Source: Lysobacterales bacterium 15-68-25 (GTDB lineage Bacteria; Pseudomonadota; Gammaproteobacteria; Xanthomonadales; Rhodanobacteraceae). Taken from it: a stretch of DNA of 64,000 bases. Positions 11,740 to 19,118 of this stretch are shown here, one piece after another. The notes beneath the pieces were generated by a model, which had not been told where the DNA came from, ran no database searches, and saw only the letters and a list, made by a program, of their open reading frames with translations. The position numbers and the translations under genes were made by a program. The DNA lies in assembly GCA_002279065.1 (NCBI GenBank), contig NCKB01000005.1, forward strand, positions 186,001 through 250,000, given 5' to 3'. Position 1 is the first letter of the stretch. The number at the start of each line of letters is the position of its first letter.

Positions 11740-12753
11740 ATGCCGCTGGCACCCGCCCAGTGGCAGAAGGCGCTGGCGGCCGACCGGCTGCACGGCGTCT
11801 ACCTGCTTGCCGGCGAGGAGCTGCTGGTGCTGGAGGCGGCCGACGCCCTGCGCGCGCAGGCGCGCAAGCTCGGCTACAGCGAGCGTGACGTCCTTGAGGC
11901 CGGCCAGCATTTCGACTGGGACGATCTGGCCCGTTCCGCCGCCGGCCTGTCGCTGTTCGCCACGCGCCGCCTGCTCGACCTGCGCCTGCCCACCGGCCGG
12001 CCGGGTGTCGAGGGTGCCAAGGCGATCGGTGCGTTCTGCGACGACCTGCCGCCGGACGTCACCCTGCTGATCACCGCCACCGAGTGGAGCAGCAAGCATG
12101 AAGGCGCATGGACGAAAAAGGTCGATGCCGCCGGCGCGATGGTGGTGTTCAACGCACCGCGCCCGCACGAGTGGGCCGGCTGGATCGGCGCGCGGCTCGC
12201 CTCGCGCGGCCTCACCGCCACGCCGGATGCCGCGGCCCTGCTGGCGCAGCGTGTGGAGGGCAACCTGCTCGCCGCCGCGCAGGAGATCGACAAGCTGGTG
12301 GTCCTGCATGACGGCAAGAGCCGTATCGACGCGACCGAGATGGAGCAACTGGTCGCGGACAGCGCCCGCTACGACGCCTTCAAGCTCACCGACGCCGCGC
12401 TTGCCGGTGACGGCGGTCGCGCCCTGCGCGTGCTTGCCGGCCTGCGTGCCGAAGGCGAGGACCTGATTCCGCTGATGGGCTGGGTGGTCAACCAGCTGCA
12501 GTTGGCCCTGCGACTGGCAAATGCCCGTGACTTCGGCGCCCAGGCCAAGGCCGAGCGCTTGTGGCAGTCGCGCGAGCAGTTGTTCCGGCAGGCGCTTCGC
12601 CGGGCGCCGCGCGAGCACTGGCTGAAGTGCCTGGCCCGGGCCGCGCGCATCGACCGCATCGCCAAGGGCCGCGAACACGGCGATGCCTGGCGCGAGGCCG
12701 AACGGCTGATCGCGGCGATGGCCGAACCGCGTTCCGCCGCTGCGCTGGCATGA
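11740..12753 (+). CDS. holA: DNA polymerase III delta subunit
   Basis: 337 aa, the clamp-loader subunit that opens the beta sliding clamp. N-terminal GVYLLAGEELLVLEAAD and the central LLAAAQEIDKL segment are typical of HolA; the length is typical. It starts 3 bases after lptE and its stop overlaps the ATG of nadD (ATGA), so it is co-translated with both. Confidence 0.95.
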   Translation: MPLAPAQWQKALAADRLHGVYLLAGEELLVLEAADALRAQARKLGYSERDVLEAGQHFDWDDLARSAAGLSLFATRRLLDLRLPTGRPGVEGAKAIGAFCDDLPPDVTLLITATEWSSKHEGAWTKKVDAAGAMVVFNAPRPHEWAGWIGARLASRGLTATPDAAALLAQRVEGNLLAAAQEIDKLVVLHDGKSRIDATEMEQLVADSARYDAFKLTDAALAGDGGRALRVLAGLRAEGEDLIPLMGWVVNQLQLALRLANARDFGAQAKAERLWQSREQLFRQALRRAPREHWLKCLARAARIDRIAKGREHGDAWREAERLIAAMAEPRSAAALA

Positions 12754-13394
12754 AACCGCTGGCGATCCTCGGAGGCACCTTCGATCCGGTGCACATCGGC
12801 CACCTGTGCGTGGCCTGGGAGGCGTCCGAACTTCTGGACGCCGAGGTGCGACTGATGCCGGCCAGCGTGCCGCCGCACCGCACCCCACCGGTGGCCTCGG
12901 CCGAGCAGCGCGTCGCCCTGCTGCGCGCCGCGCTGGCCGGTCAGGACCGCCTGCAACTGGACCTGCGGGAACTGGAGCGCGACGGCCCCTCGTACAGCGT
13001 GGACACGCTGGAGGCGCTGCGCGCGGAGCAGGGCGACCGTCCGCTGGTACTGCTGATGGGGGCCGATGCATTCACCGGCCTGCCGACCTGGCATCGCTGG
13101 GAACGGCTGTTCGAGCTGGCGCACCTGGGGGTGTTCGCACGGCCCGGTTTCGAGGCCGACTGGCCGGCCGAGCTGGAAGCGGCCGCAAAGGGGCGGCTGG
13201 CAACGCCGGACGACGACTGGCGCAGGCAACCGGCTGGGCGAGTGCTGCACCTGGACGTGACGCCGCTGGACATCTCCGCCACGCGTATCCGCGGCCTGCT
13301 CGCGAGCGGTCGGGTGCCGCGCTACCTGCTGCCGGATGGTGTATTCGCCGACGCGTCGCTGCTCGACATGTACAGCAGGCCGCGCGCGCCCTGA
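12750..13394 (+). CDS. nadD: Nicotinate-nucleotide adenylyltransferase
   Basis: 214-aa cytosolic enzyme making deamido-NAD from nicotinate mononucleotide and ATP. It shows the nucleotidyltransferase motifs GGTFDPVHIGH (8-18) and SATRIR (about 177-182). In many proteobacteria rsfS and rlmH follow nadD directly. Here a four-gene stress module lies between them. Confidence 0.96.
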   Translation: MKPLAILGGTFDPVHIGHLCVAWEASELLDAEVRLMPASVPPHRTPPVASAEQRVALLRAALAGQDRLQLDLRELERDGPSYSVDTLEALRAEQGDRPLVLLMGADAFTGLPTWHRWERLFELAHLGVFARPGFEADWPAELEAAAKGRLATPDDDWRRQPAGRVLHLDVTPLDISATRIRGLLASGRVPRYLLPDGVFADASLLDMYSRPRAP

Positions 13395-13459
13395 CGGGGC
13401 CGCTTGCCTCCGGCCTGGCGTGCATGGGGATTCGGGGGCCGCTCACCGGCGTATGACGA

Positions 13460-14074
13460 TCAGGCCGTGCGGGGCACGAAACGCAGCGCCACCGAGTTCA
13501 TGCAGTAGCGCAGGCCGGTAGGTCGCGGGCCATCGTCGAACACATGGCCCAGGTGGCCGTCGCAGCCGGCGCAGCGCACCTCGGTGCGGATCATGCCGAA
13601 GCTGGCGTCACGCTTCTCGATCACGTTGGAAGCGGCGATCGGCTGCCAGAAGCTGGGCCAGCCGGTACCTGAATCGAACTCGGTAGCGGCATCGAACAGC
13701 GCGGTGGCGCAGCCGACGCAGCGGAACAGGCCGGGGCGGTCGGGCTTCTCGTGGTCGCCGCTGAAGGCGCGCTCGGTGCCGTCCTGGCGCAGCACGTAGT
13801 AGGCCATCGGCGACAGTCGCCGCCGCCACTCGGTGTCGCTGAGCTCTAGCCGGCGCACCGTGCAGGGGCCGAGCGGACGCCCGTCGTCGGCGAAGCACTG
13901 CAGGTGCACCTCGATCGGGCCGTCGGCGGTCCTGGCGGTGGCCGGGCCACGCTCGCCGGCGAACAGGCGCCGCACGCCCATCATCCCGGCCAGGGCGGCG
14001 AGGGCGCTGCCGCCCAAGGCGGCGCGCAGCAGGCGACGCCGCTCGGTCATCACGATTTCCTGGGTACGGGACAT
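13460..14074 (-). CDS. msrB: Tat-exported methionine-R-sulfoxide reductase MsrB
   Basis: 204 aa. It reduces methionine-R-sulfoxide in proteins. N-terminal ERRRLLRAAL followed by a hydrophobic stretch is a twin-arginine signal, so the enzyme should act in the periplasm, unlike the usual cytosolic MsrB. The catalytic domain (about 75-200) has zinc-binding CVGC and CAGC pairs, WPSFWQP, and RYCMNS with the catalytic Cys near the C terminus. The start is ATG 14074 with GGAGAA upstream; ATG 14050 is an alternative that keeps the Tat motif. A perfect SigF-type promoter precedes it, divergent from the sigma gene. No MsrA domain is fused. Confidence 0.92.
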   Translation of the reverse strand: MSRTQEIVMTERRRLLRAALGGSALAALAGMMGVRRLFAGERGPATARTADGPIEVHLQCFADDGRPLGPCTVRRLELSDTEWRRRLSPMAYYVLRQDGTERAFSGDHEKPDRPGLFRCVGCATALFDAATEFDSGTGWPSFWQPIAASNVIEKRDASFGMIRTEVRCAGCDGHLGHVFDDGPRPTGLRYCMNSVALRFVPRTA

Positions 14075-14109
14075 GGGGCTTCTCCGGCACCGGGCCGCGA
14101 CCACCTGCA

Positions 14110-14135
14110 TTCGTCCGGGCAGGTGGACAGGTTAC
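14110..14135 (-). promoter_or_regulatory. SigF-type promoter of msrB
   Basis: Read on the minus strand: GTAACC (14135-14130), 16 bases, CGAA (14113-14110). The expected transcript start is about 30 bases before the msrB ATG. Identical elements precede the sigma gene and the MxKDx gene. Confidence 0.8.
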
Positions 14136-14151
14136 GCCTCCGTCGTACGCA

Positions 14152-14177
14152 GTAACCGCGCGGCGGGATGCAGCGAA
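14152..14177 (+). promoter_or_regulatory. SigF-type promoter of the sigma factor operon
   Basis: GTAACC (14152-14157), 16 bases, CGAA (14174-14177). It lies upstream of the ECF sigma gene and back to back with the msrB promoter, so the sigma factor should drive its own synthesis. Confidence 0.8.
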
Positions 14178-14285
14178 CAACAGGGAGCCCACCCGCAGAG
14201 CGCCCGGATGTCCGCCGTCTTGACCCATGCCCCCGCGATAGGCGTAGATGGCGGCCTTGCCTTGTGCCAGGAGCCCGTCCGCGTC

Positions 14286-14867
14286 GTGGACGATTCATCG
14301 CTCAGCGACAACCAGCAGGCCGACCTGCGCCGCGCCGGGTGGATGGCGGCCGCGCAGGCGGGCGATCGCGCGGCCTACGAGCGCGTGCTGGGCGAATCGG
14401 TCGGTCTGGTCCGCGCGGTGGCCAGGCGGCAGGGCGTGCCGCAGGACCTCCTCGACGACGTGGTGCAGGAGACCCTGATCACGGTCCATCGGGTCCGGCA
14501 TACCTACGACCCGGCCCGTTCCTACCACGCCTGGCTGTCGGCCATCGCCGCCCGCCGGGCAATCGACAGTCTGCGTCAGCTCGGTCGTCGTGATCGGCGC
14601 GAACTGCACGAGCCGCTGGCCGTCGAGCAGCATGCCGACGAACGGCAGGCGAACGATGCCGCCGAACAGGACGAGCGTGCGGCCGCGCTGCGCGAGGCCA
14701 TCGCCTCGCTGCCCCCGGGCCAGCGCGAGGCGGTCGAACAGCTCGGTCTGCGCGAGCACACGCTGGCCGAGGCGTCCGCATTGACCGGGCGCTCCACCGG
14801 TGCGCTGAAAGTGAACCTGCACCGCGCCCTCAAGGCGCTACGCAACCGACTCCACGGAGAACACTGA
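14286..14867 (+). CDS. sigF: ECF RNA polymerase sigma factor, SigF-like
   Basis: About 193 aa from the GTG at 14286. Sigma-70 region 2 (DLLDDVVQETLITVHR, then YHAWLSAIAARRAIDSLR) and region 4 with helix-turn-helix (LPPGQREAVEQLGLREHTLAEAS...GALKVNLHRALKALR) are present; region 3 is absent, as in ECF factors. An in-frame ATG at 14208 would add 26 residues, but that stretch uses codons such as ATA and GTA that are rare in its neighbours, so the GTG (AGGAG 12 bases upstream) is preferred. The downstream gene is an NrsF-type anti-sigma factor, which places it in the SigF/NrsF group. It is preceded by its own GTAACC-N16-CGAA promoter. Confidence 0.88.
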   Translation: MDDSSLSDNQQADLRRAGWMAAAQAGDRAAYERVLGESVGLVRAVARRQGVPQDLLDDVVQETLITVHRVRHTYDPARSYHAWLSAIAARRAIDSLRQLGRRDRRELHEPLAVEQHADERQANDAAEQDERAAALREAIASLPPGQREAVEQLGLREHTLAEASALTGRSTGALKVNLHRALKALRNRLHGEH

Positions 14868-14868
14868 C

Positions 14869-15543
14869 GTGGCCGACGCGCCCAACCACCAGTTGCTGAT
14901 CCATGCGCTGGGTGCCGACCTGGCGCCGGTCCGGCGCCTGCGTCCGCCGCTCTGGCGCACGTTCGGCTGGACGCTGCTGCTGGCGGCCATGGCCGCGCTG
15001 TTGGTCTGGCATTACGGGCTCACGCCGATGTTGACCCGCTGGCGCGGCGCGCCCGACCTGGCCTGGGCGGGCATCGGCGCCGTGCTCACCGCGCTGGTCG
15101 CCGGCTGGGTGGCGTTCTCGCTGGGTGTGCCGGGGCGTCCGGTGGCGCGCGCCTGGCTGGTACTGCCTCCGGCGCTGCTGTGGATCGGCGCCAGTGGTGT
15201 GGGTTGCCTGCGTAGCTGGGTGGCACCGGACACCGTGGTGGCCGCCACGATGGCCGAGGCGCGCGGCTGCCTGGAGTTCATCCTCGCCTTCTCGTTGCCG
15301 CTGTCGGCGCTGCTGGTGTGGTTGCTGCGTCGAGCGTATCCGCTGCGTCCGGTGCTGACGGCGGCGATGATCGGCGTGGCCAGCGCGGCCGGTTCGGCCA
15401 GCTTGCTGGAGATCTGTCACGAGTTCGATGCGGCGGCGACCGATCTGGCAGTGCACGCCCTGGCCGTGGGGCTGGTGATCGGCGTGAATGCGCTGTGCGG
15501 CGGGCGGCTGTTGCGTCCGCGTCGCCCGATCGCCGCGAGGTAA
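14869..15543 (+). CDS. nrsF: NrsF-like anti-sigma factor (DUF1109)
   Basis: 224-aa inner-membrane protein with six hydrophobic helices (first at about 29-48, last near 195-212) and a short cytosolic N terminus, the DUF1109/NrsF layout. NrsF proteins hold their ECF sigma factor at the membrane and release it on oxidative or heavy-metal stress. Several Cys residues lie within or near the membrane (for example in GVGCLRSW, ARGCLEF and LLEICHEF) and could sense oxidants; this is inference. The GTG start is 1 base after the sigma stop, with GGAG upstream. The stop codon lies inside the -35 element of the next gene's promoter. Confidence 0.88.
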   Translation: MADAPNHQLLIHALGADLAPVRRLRPPLWRTFGWTLLLAAMAALLVWHYGLTPMLTRWRGAPDLAWAGIGAVLTALVAGWVAFSLGVPGRPVARAWLVLPPALLWIGASGVGCLRSWVAPDTVVAATMAEARGCLEFILAFSLPLSALLVWLLRRAYPLRPVLTAAMIGVASAAGSASLLEICHEFDAAATDLAVHALAVGLVIGVNALCGGRLLRPRRPIAAR

Positions 15544-15565
15544 CCGTCGACGCGCTTCTGGCGAA
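15540..15565 (+). promoter_or_regulatory. SigF-type promoter of the MxKDx repeat gene
   Basis: GTAACC (15540-15545), 16 bases, CGAA (15562-15565). The TAA inside GTAACC is the nrsF stop codon. The transcript start would be about 45 bases before the ATG at 15617. Confidence 0.8.
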
Positions 15566-15616
15566 AAGGCAGGCGTGTGGCATCGGCCACACGTCCATTT
15601 TCCAGGAGAACGTCGC

Positions 15617-15967
15617 ATGAAAATTCTCGCCAAGCTCGCCCTCGGTCTCGCTTTCGCCGGCCTCGCCGCAGGTTTTGCCGGCACGGCACTCGCGCAGGAC
15701 AGCATGGGGCAGGACAGCGGCATGAAGCACGACGCCATGAAGGGTGACTCGATGAAGCGCGACTCGATGAAGCACGACTCGATGAAGCACGACTCGATGA
15801 AGCACGACTCGATGAAGCACGACGCCATGAAGGGCGATTCGATGAAGCACGACTCGATGAAGCACGACGCCATGAAGGGTGACTCGATGAAGCACGACTC
15901 GATGAAGCACGATGCCAAGAAGGGCGATTCGATGAAGCACGACGACGCCATGAGCGGCGGCATGTGA
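15617..15967 (+). CDS. Secreted pentapeptide MxKDx repeat protein, methionine-rich
   Basis: 116 aa. A clear signal peptide (1-26, ending GTALA) is followed by 15 tandem five-residue units (36-110) of the form MK[HGR]D[SA], then a short Met-containing tail. The mature chain is almost only Met, Lys, His, Asp, Ser, Ala and Gly, with Met every fifth residue. It matches the MxKDx pentapeptide family, whose biochemical role is not established. Strong RBS (AGGAGAA) and its own SigF-type promoter. The pairing with a Tat-exported MsrB and SigF/NrsF suggests a sacrificial methionine pool for hypochlorite or a similar oxidant, as described for MrpX in Azospira. Metal binding by Met/His/Asp is an alternative. 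Confidence 0.9.
   Translation: MKILAKLALGLAFAGLAAGFAGTALAQDSMGQDSGMKHDAMKGDSMKRDSMKHDSMKHDSMKHDSMKHDAMKGDSMKHDSMKHDAMKGDSMKHDSMKHDAKKGDSMKHDDAMSGGM
15722..15946 (+). repeat. 15-bp coding tandem repeat, 15 units
   Basis: Fifteen near-identical 15-base units of the form ATGAAGCACGACTCG encode the pentapeptides. A higher-order 45-base period (MKHDA-MKGDS-MK[HR]DS) recurs four times, once with an AAG in place of ATG. Copy number could change by slippage or recombination without breaking the frame. Confidence 0.9.
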
Positions 15968-16058
15968 CGCGTCCGGCCCCGGGCGGGTGCTACTGGGCCG
16001 CGCCGCACCGGGGCCGACGATTCCGGTCCGGGGACCGATCCCTGCCGGAGCGGAGCGC

Positions 16059-16064
16059 TATAAT
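16059..16064 (+). promoter_or_regulatory. -10 element upstream of rsfS
   Basis: Perfect TATAAT. It overlaps an in-frame ATG (16063) that therefore cannot be the rsfS start. It supplies rsfS-rlmH with a housekeeping promoter of their own. No clear -35 hexamer is seen. Confidence 0.65.
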
Positions 16065-16110
16065 GGCGGCGCGCGATCCCGCGCTGCTCTCCGTACCGAG
16101 GCCCCTCCTC

Positions 16111-16500
16111 TTGGCTAATTCCGCCCGCACCGACAAGCCGGTTCCCACCTCCAGGCTGCGCCAGCAGGTGCTCCACGCGCTGGAGGACCTGAAGGCCAAG
16201 GACATCCGCGAGATCGACGTCCGCGGTCGTACCTCGATCGCCGACCTGCTGGTGATCGCCTCGGGTACCTCGACCCGCCACGTGAAGTCCATCGCCGACG
16301 AGGTGGTGAAGTTCGCCAAGAAAGCCGGCGTGATGCCGCTGGGCGTGGAAGGCGAGCAGGAAGCCGAGTGGGTGCTGGTCGACCTCGGTGACGTGATCGT
16401 CCACGTGATGCTGCCGCGCATCCGCGAGTTCTATGGCCTGGAGCGGCTGTGGACGGTGGGTGACCGCGAGCCGGACGCCGGCGCCGCCAGCGTCGGCTGA
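16111..16500 (+). CDS. rsfS: Ribosome silencing factor RsfS
   Basis: About 129 aa. It binds ribosomal protein uL14 and blocks subunit joining when nutrients are scarce. Conserved DIREIDVRG, SIADLLVIASGTSTRHVKSIAD and GVEGEQEAEWVLVDLGDVIVH segments are present. Start chosen is TTG 16111 (GAGG 9 bases upstream), because the upstream ATG at 16063 falls inside the -10 box. Followed by rlmH 12 bases later; both act on the large ribosomal subunit. Confidence 0.92.
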   Translation: MANSARTDKPVPTSRLRQQVLHALEDLKAKDIREIDVRGRTSIADLLVIASGTSTRHVKSIADEVVKFAKKAGVMPLGVEGEQEAEWVLVDLGDVIVHVMLPRIREFYGLERLWTVGDREPDAGAASVG

Positions 16501-16512
16501 TCCGCCGTATCG

Positions 16513-16983
16513 ATGCGCGCACGGCTGATCGCCGTCGGCGAGCGCATGCCCGGCTGGGTCGCTGAAGGCTTCGCCGAGTACCGCAAGCGGTTGTCGCACG
16601 AGCTGCCGCTGGAGCTGGTCGAGCTCAAGCCCGGTGCCCGCGGCAAGGGCCGCGACGACGCGAAGGCGATCCTTGACGAGGGCGCCGCGATCCTCGCCGC
16701 GATCGGTCGCGACACCCACGTGGTCGCACTGGACGGCCGCGGCAGGACCTGGTCCAGCGAGGACCTCGCCACCCAGCTTCAGCAGTGGCGCATGGCCGGT
16801 CGCGACCTGGCCTTCCTGATCGGCGGCCCGGACGGCCACGCGCCCGACGTGCTGGCACGGGCCGACCAGCGCTGGTCGCTCGGGCCGTTGACGCTGCCGC
16901 ACATGCTGGTGCGGCTGGTGCTGGCCGAACAGCTCTACCGCGCCACCACCATCGTTGCCGGGCATCCGTACCACCGCGCCTAG
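16513..16983 (+). CDS. rlmH: 23S rRNA pseudouridine1915 N3-methyltransferase
   Basis: 156-aa SPOUT methyltransferase that methylates pseudouridine 1915 in helix 69 of 23S rRNA. The C-terminal SAM-binding trefoil knot is visible: FLIGGPDGH, LSLG-like WSLGPLTLPHMLVRLVLAEQLYRA, and the conserved terminal HPYHRA. Full length; in the same cluster as rsfS. Confidence 0.97.
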   Translation: MRARLIAVGERMPGWVAEGFAEYRKRLSHELPLELVELKPGARGKGRDDAKAILDEGAAILAAIGRDTHVVALDGRGRTWSSEDLATQLQQWRMAGRDLAFLIGGPDGHAPDVLARADQRWSLGPLTLPHMLVRLVLAEQLYRATTIVAGHPYHRA

Positions 16984-17031
16984 GCTGCCGGAGCGGGGGA
17001 CGGCTATGCTGCCGGCTTCTCCCCGTCCCAT

Positions 17032-17484
17032 ATGCCGATGACGCTCTCCATCCGCTCCGCCGATATCCACGACCTCGATCGCCTGGCGCCGCTGTTCGAC
17101 GCCTACCGCCAGTTCTACCGCCAGCCGCCGGACCTGGCGCGGGCTCGGGCCTTCCTTGCCGAGCGCTTCGCCCATCAGGAATCGCTGGTGCTGCTGGCCG
17201 AACAGGGTGGTGAGGCGATTGGCTTCACCCAGCTCTACCCCCTGTTTTCCTCCGTACGCACCGTGCGTACCTGGTTGCTCAACGACTTGTTCGTGGCTCC
17301 GGCTGCGCGGCGCAGCGGCGCCGGGCGGGCGCTGCTGAAGAGTGCCGCGGAGCAGGCGCGGATGCTCGGTGCAGCCAGCCTGAGCCTGTCCACCGCGCTG
17401 GACAACGCGCCTGCGCAGGCGCTCTATGAGTCGCTGGGCTGGGTGCGTGACACGCAGTTCTGCGAATACAGCCTCACGCTCTGA
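17032..17484 (+). CDS. GNAT-family N-acetyltransferase
   Basis: 150 aa. GNAT fold with acetyl-CoA loop [20 protein letters not shown] (about 84-103) and a typical C-terminal [11 protein letters not shown]. The N-terminal [16 protein letters not shown] helix resembles RimI-like small-molecule or protein acetyltransferases, but the substrate cannot be read. ATG 17032 is preceded by CCCGTCCCAT without a strong RBS. It sits between rlmH and maf. Confidence 0.85.
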   Translation: MPMTLSIRSADIHDLDRLAPLFDAYRQFYRQPPDLARARAFLAERFAHQESLVLLAEQGGEAIGFTQLYPLFSSVRTVRTWLLNDLFVAPAARRSGAGRALLKSAAEQARMLGAASLSLSTALDNAPAQALYESLGWVRDTQFCEYSLTL

Positions 17485-17510
17485 TCGCCGCCGCGCCATC
17501 CGGACCGCTC

Positions 17511-18071
17511 ATGCTCTATCTCGCCTCGCAGTCGCCGCGTCGCCGCCAGCTGCTCGAGCAGATCGGTGTCGCCTTCGAAGTCGTCCATGTCGACGTGCCC
17601 GAGCAGCGCTCGCCCGAGGAGTCGCCCCGGCACTACGTCAGCCGCGTCGCGCGCGACAAGGCACGCGCCGGCCTGGCCCGCATCGGCGATCCGCATGCGA
17701 TCGTGCTCGGCAGCGATACCGAGGTGGTGCTCGACGACGAGGTGTTCGGCAAACCGGTCGACGCCCCCGATGCGGCCGCCATGCTGCGCCGCCTGTCCGG
17801 GCGCACGCACGAGGTGATCTCGGCGGTATGGCTGGTCGGCGTGCACCATGAGGACAGCGAGCTGTGCGTGTCGCGGGTCCGCTTCGCCGCACTGGATGAC
17901 GCCACCATCACCGCCTACGTCGCCACCGGCGAGCCGTTCGGCAAGGCGGGCGCCTACGCGATCCAGGGCCGCGGTGCGACCCTGGTCGAGCATCTGGAGG
18001 GCAGCTATAGCGGCGTGATGGGACTGCCGGTGTTCGAGACGGCCAGATTGCTGGCGCGCTTTGGCGCCTGA
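17511..18071 (+). CDS. maf: Maf-family nucleoside triphosphate pyrophosphatase
   Basis: 186 aa. Hydrolyses non-canonical or methylated nucleoside triphosphates to monophosphates. Motifs: [14 protein letters not shown] (7-20), [10 protein letters not shown] with the catalytic Asp, and the C-terminal [12 protein letters not shown]. These fit the dTTP/UTP (YhdE) branch. Convergent with the CPBP protease gene. Confidence 0.93.
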   Translation: MLYLASQSPRRRQLLEQIGVAFEVVHVDVPEQRSPEESPRHYVSRVARDKARAGLARIGDPHAIVLGSDTEVVLDDEVFGKPVDAPDAAAMLRRLSGRTHEVISAVWLVGVHHEDSELCVSRVRFAALDDATITAYVATGEPFGKAGAYAIQGRGATLVEHLEGSYSGVMGLPVFETARLLARFGA

Positions 18072-18086
18072 GGCCAGGCCCGGCGC

Positions 18087-18992
18087 TCAGCCTCCCGGGT
18101 GCAGCACGATGAACCAGCCGGCCACGGCAAGCGCGTTGTTGATGCCGTGGGCGAGCACCGATGGCCATAGCGAGCCCGAGTGCAGGCGCAGCCAGGCGCA
18201 GCCGAGGCCGAGCATGGCGAGGTTGGGCAGTGCGTACCAGCGCCAGCCCAGGTCCGGCAGGTGCACCATGGCGAACAGCGAGGCGCTCAGCAGCATCGCC
18301 AGCGCGACGCGCGTGCCGCTCTGGCCGGGACGGTTCGACGTGCGTTGCCGGAATCCCAGCAGCGAGGAAAACAGCACGCCGCGGAACATCGTCTCCTCCA
18401 CCAGCGGGCCGAGCGTGACGGCGAGCGTGGCCAGCGCGATCCGGCCCGACAGCGAGGCTGCGCGGCCCATCTGCGAAATGGCCTGGGTGACCGGATGGTC
18501 GCCGGCCAGCCAATGGGTCAGCAGGCCGCCGATCACTGGCACGCCCACGCCCAGCGCCAGCGCCGCTGCGTAGAACGCCGGGCTGGCCGCAGGCGCAAAG
18601 CCGAACCCCCGACTGGCCTGGCCCAGCCGCCACTGGTGCGGCCAGCGACGATGCGCCAGCCACAGCGTGATGCTGGCGGCGAGCAGCAGCGTGACGGCGG
18701 TGACTGCCGTGCGCACGTCCGGATTCGCCATGGCCGACACCAGCAGCTTTCCGGTTTGGCCGTCCGGGCCAGCACCGGCATGGGCGAATCCGATCCTCGC
18801 GCCCAGCACGATACCGGCCACGAAGGCCGACCCGAAGCCGATCACCAACTGCAGGCAGAAATACAGCACCAGCAGGGCCAGGGCTTCGAGCACCCCCGGG
18901 GCCTTCACGGGCGCGGGAAGCGGGGGCGGCGGCGGGGACGCGGACAGGGCGTCGGTGACGGCATTCAAGGTGGGGCGATCCGGGGAAGCCAT
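18087..18992 (-). CDS. CPBP-family intramembrane metalloprotease
   Basis: 301-aa integral-membrane protein of the CPBP/ABI (Rce1-like) family. A Pro-rich cytosolic N terminus (about 1-40) precedes about eight hydrophobic helices. The family motifs are present: EETMFRG (glutamate pair and Arg), the [10 protein letters not shown] His motif, and LAHGINN. Such proteins cleave membrane-embedded peptides or prenylated substrates; the target here is unknown. The start is ATG 18992; ATG 19050 would add a weakly supported leader. Divergent from the TerC gene. Confidence 0.85.
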   Translation of the reverse strand: MASPDRPTLNAVTDALSASPPPPPLPAPVKAPGVLEALALLVLYFCLQLVIGFGSAFVAGIVLGARIGFAHAGAGPDGQTGKLLVSAMANPDVRTAVTAVTLLLAASITLWLAHRRWPHQWRLGQASRGFGFAPAASPAFYAAALALGVGVPVIGGLLTHWLAGDHPVTQAISQMGRAASLSGRIALATLAVTLGPLVEETMFRGVLFSSLLGFRQRTSNRPGQSGTRVALAMLLSASLFAMVHLPDLGWRWYALPNLAMLGLGCAWLRLHSGSLWPSVLAHGINNALAVAGWFIVLHPGG

Positions 18993-19069
18993 GGACAGGC
19001 CGACGCTAGCGGCAGGGTCCGTCCGGCCGCAATCCCTGCCAACGGTCATGGGTGCCCCGGGGCTGCTTG

Positions 19070-19075
19070 TATAGT
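19070..19075 (+). promoter_or_regulatory. Possible -10 element of the TerC/CBS gene
   Basis: TATAGT preceded by TTG, about 44 bases before the ATG at 19119. No convincing -35. Confidence 0.35.
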
Positions 19076-19118
19076 TGGGCTTCCCTGCACGGAGGACCCG
19101 GGCGCCCGCGCGCCACCC

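Noticed and set aside
14208-14285. ATG 14208 as start of the ECF sigma gene
   Set aside because: It is downstream of the promoter and cannot be excluded, but the extra 26 codons include rare ATA/GTA/CTT and no sigma-domain sequence.
15722-15946. Short tandem repeats as a CRISPR array
   Set aside because: Units are 15 bases, contiguous, without spacers, and encode a clean pentapeptide repeat with signal peptide.
16063-16500. ATG 16063 as the rsfS start
   Set aside because: The ATG lies inside a perfect TATAAT -10 box, so it would not be in the transcript; TTG 16111 with an RBS is better.
14830-17499. Long open frame of 889 codons on the minus strand
   Set aside because: It runs antisense across nrsF, the MxKDx gene, rsfS, rlmH and the GNAT gene, has low-complexity translation from the 15-bp repeat, and no recognisable domain; typical high-GC shadow.
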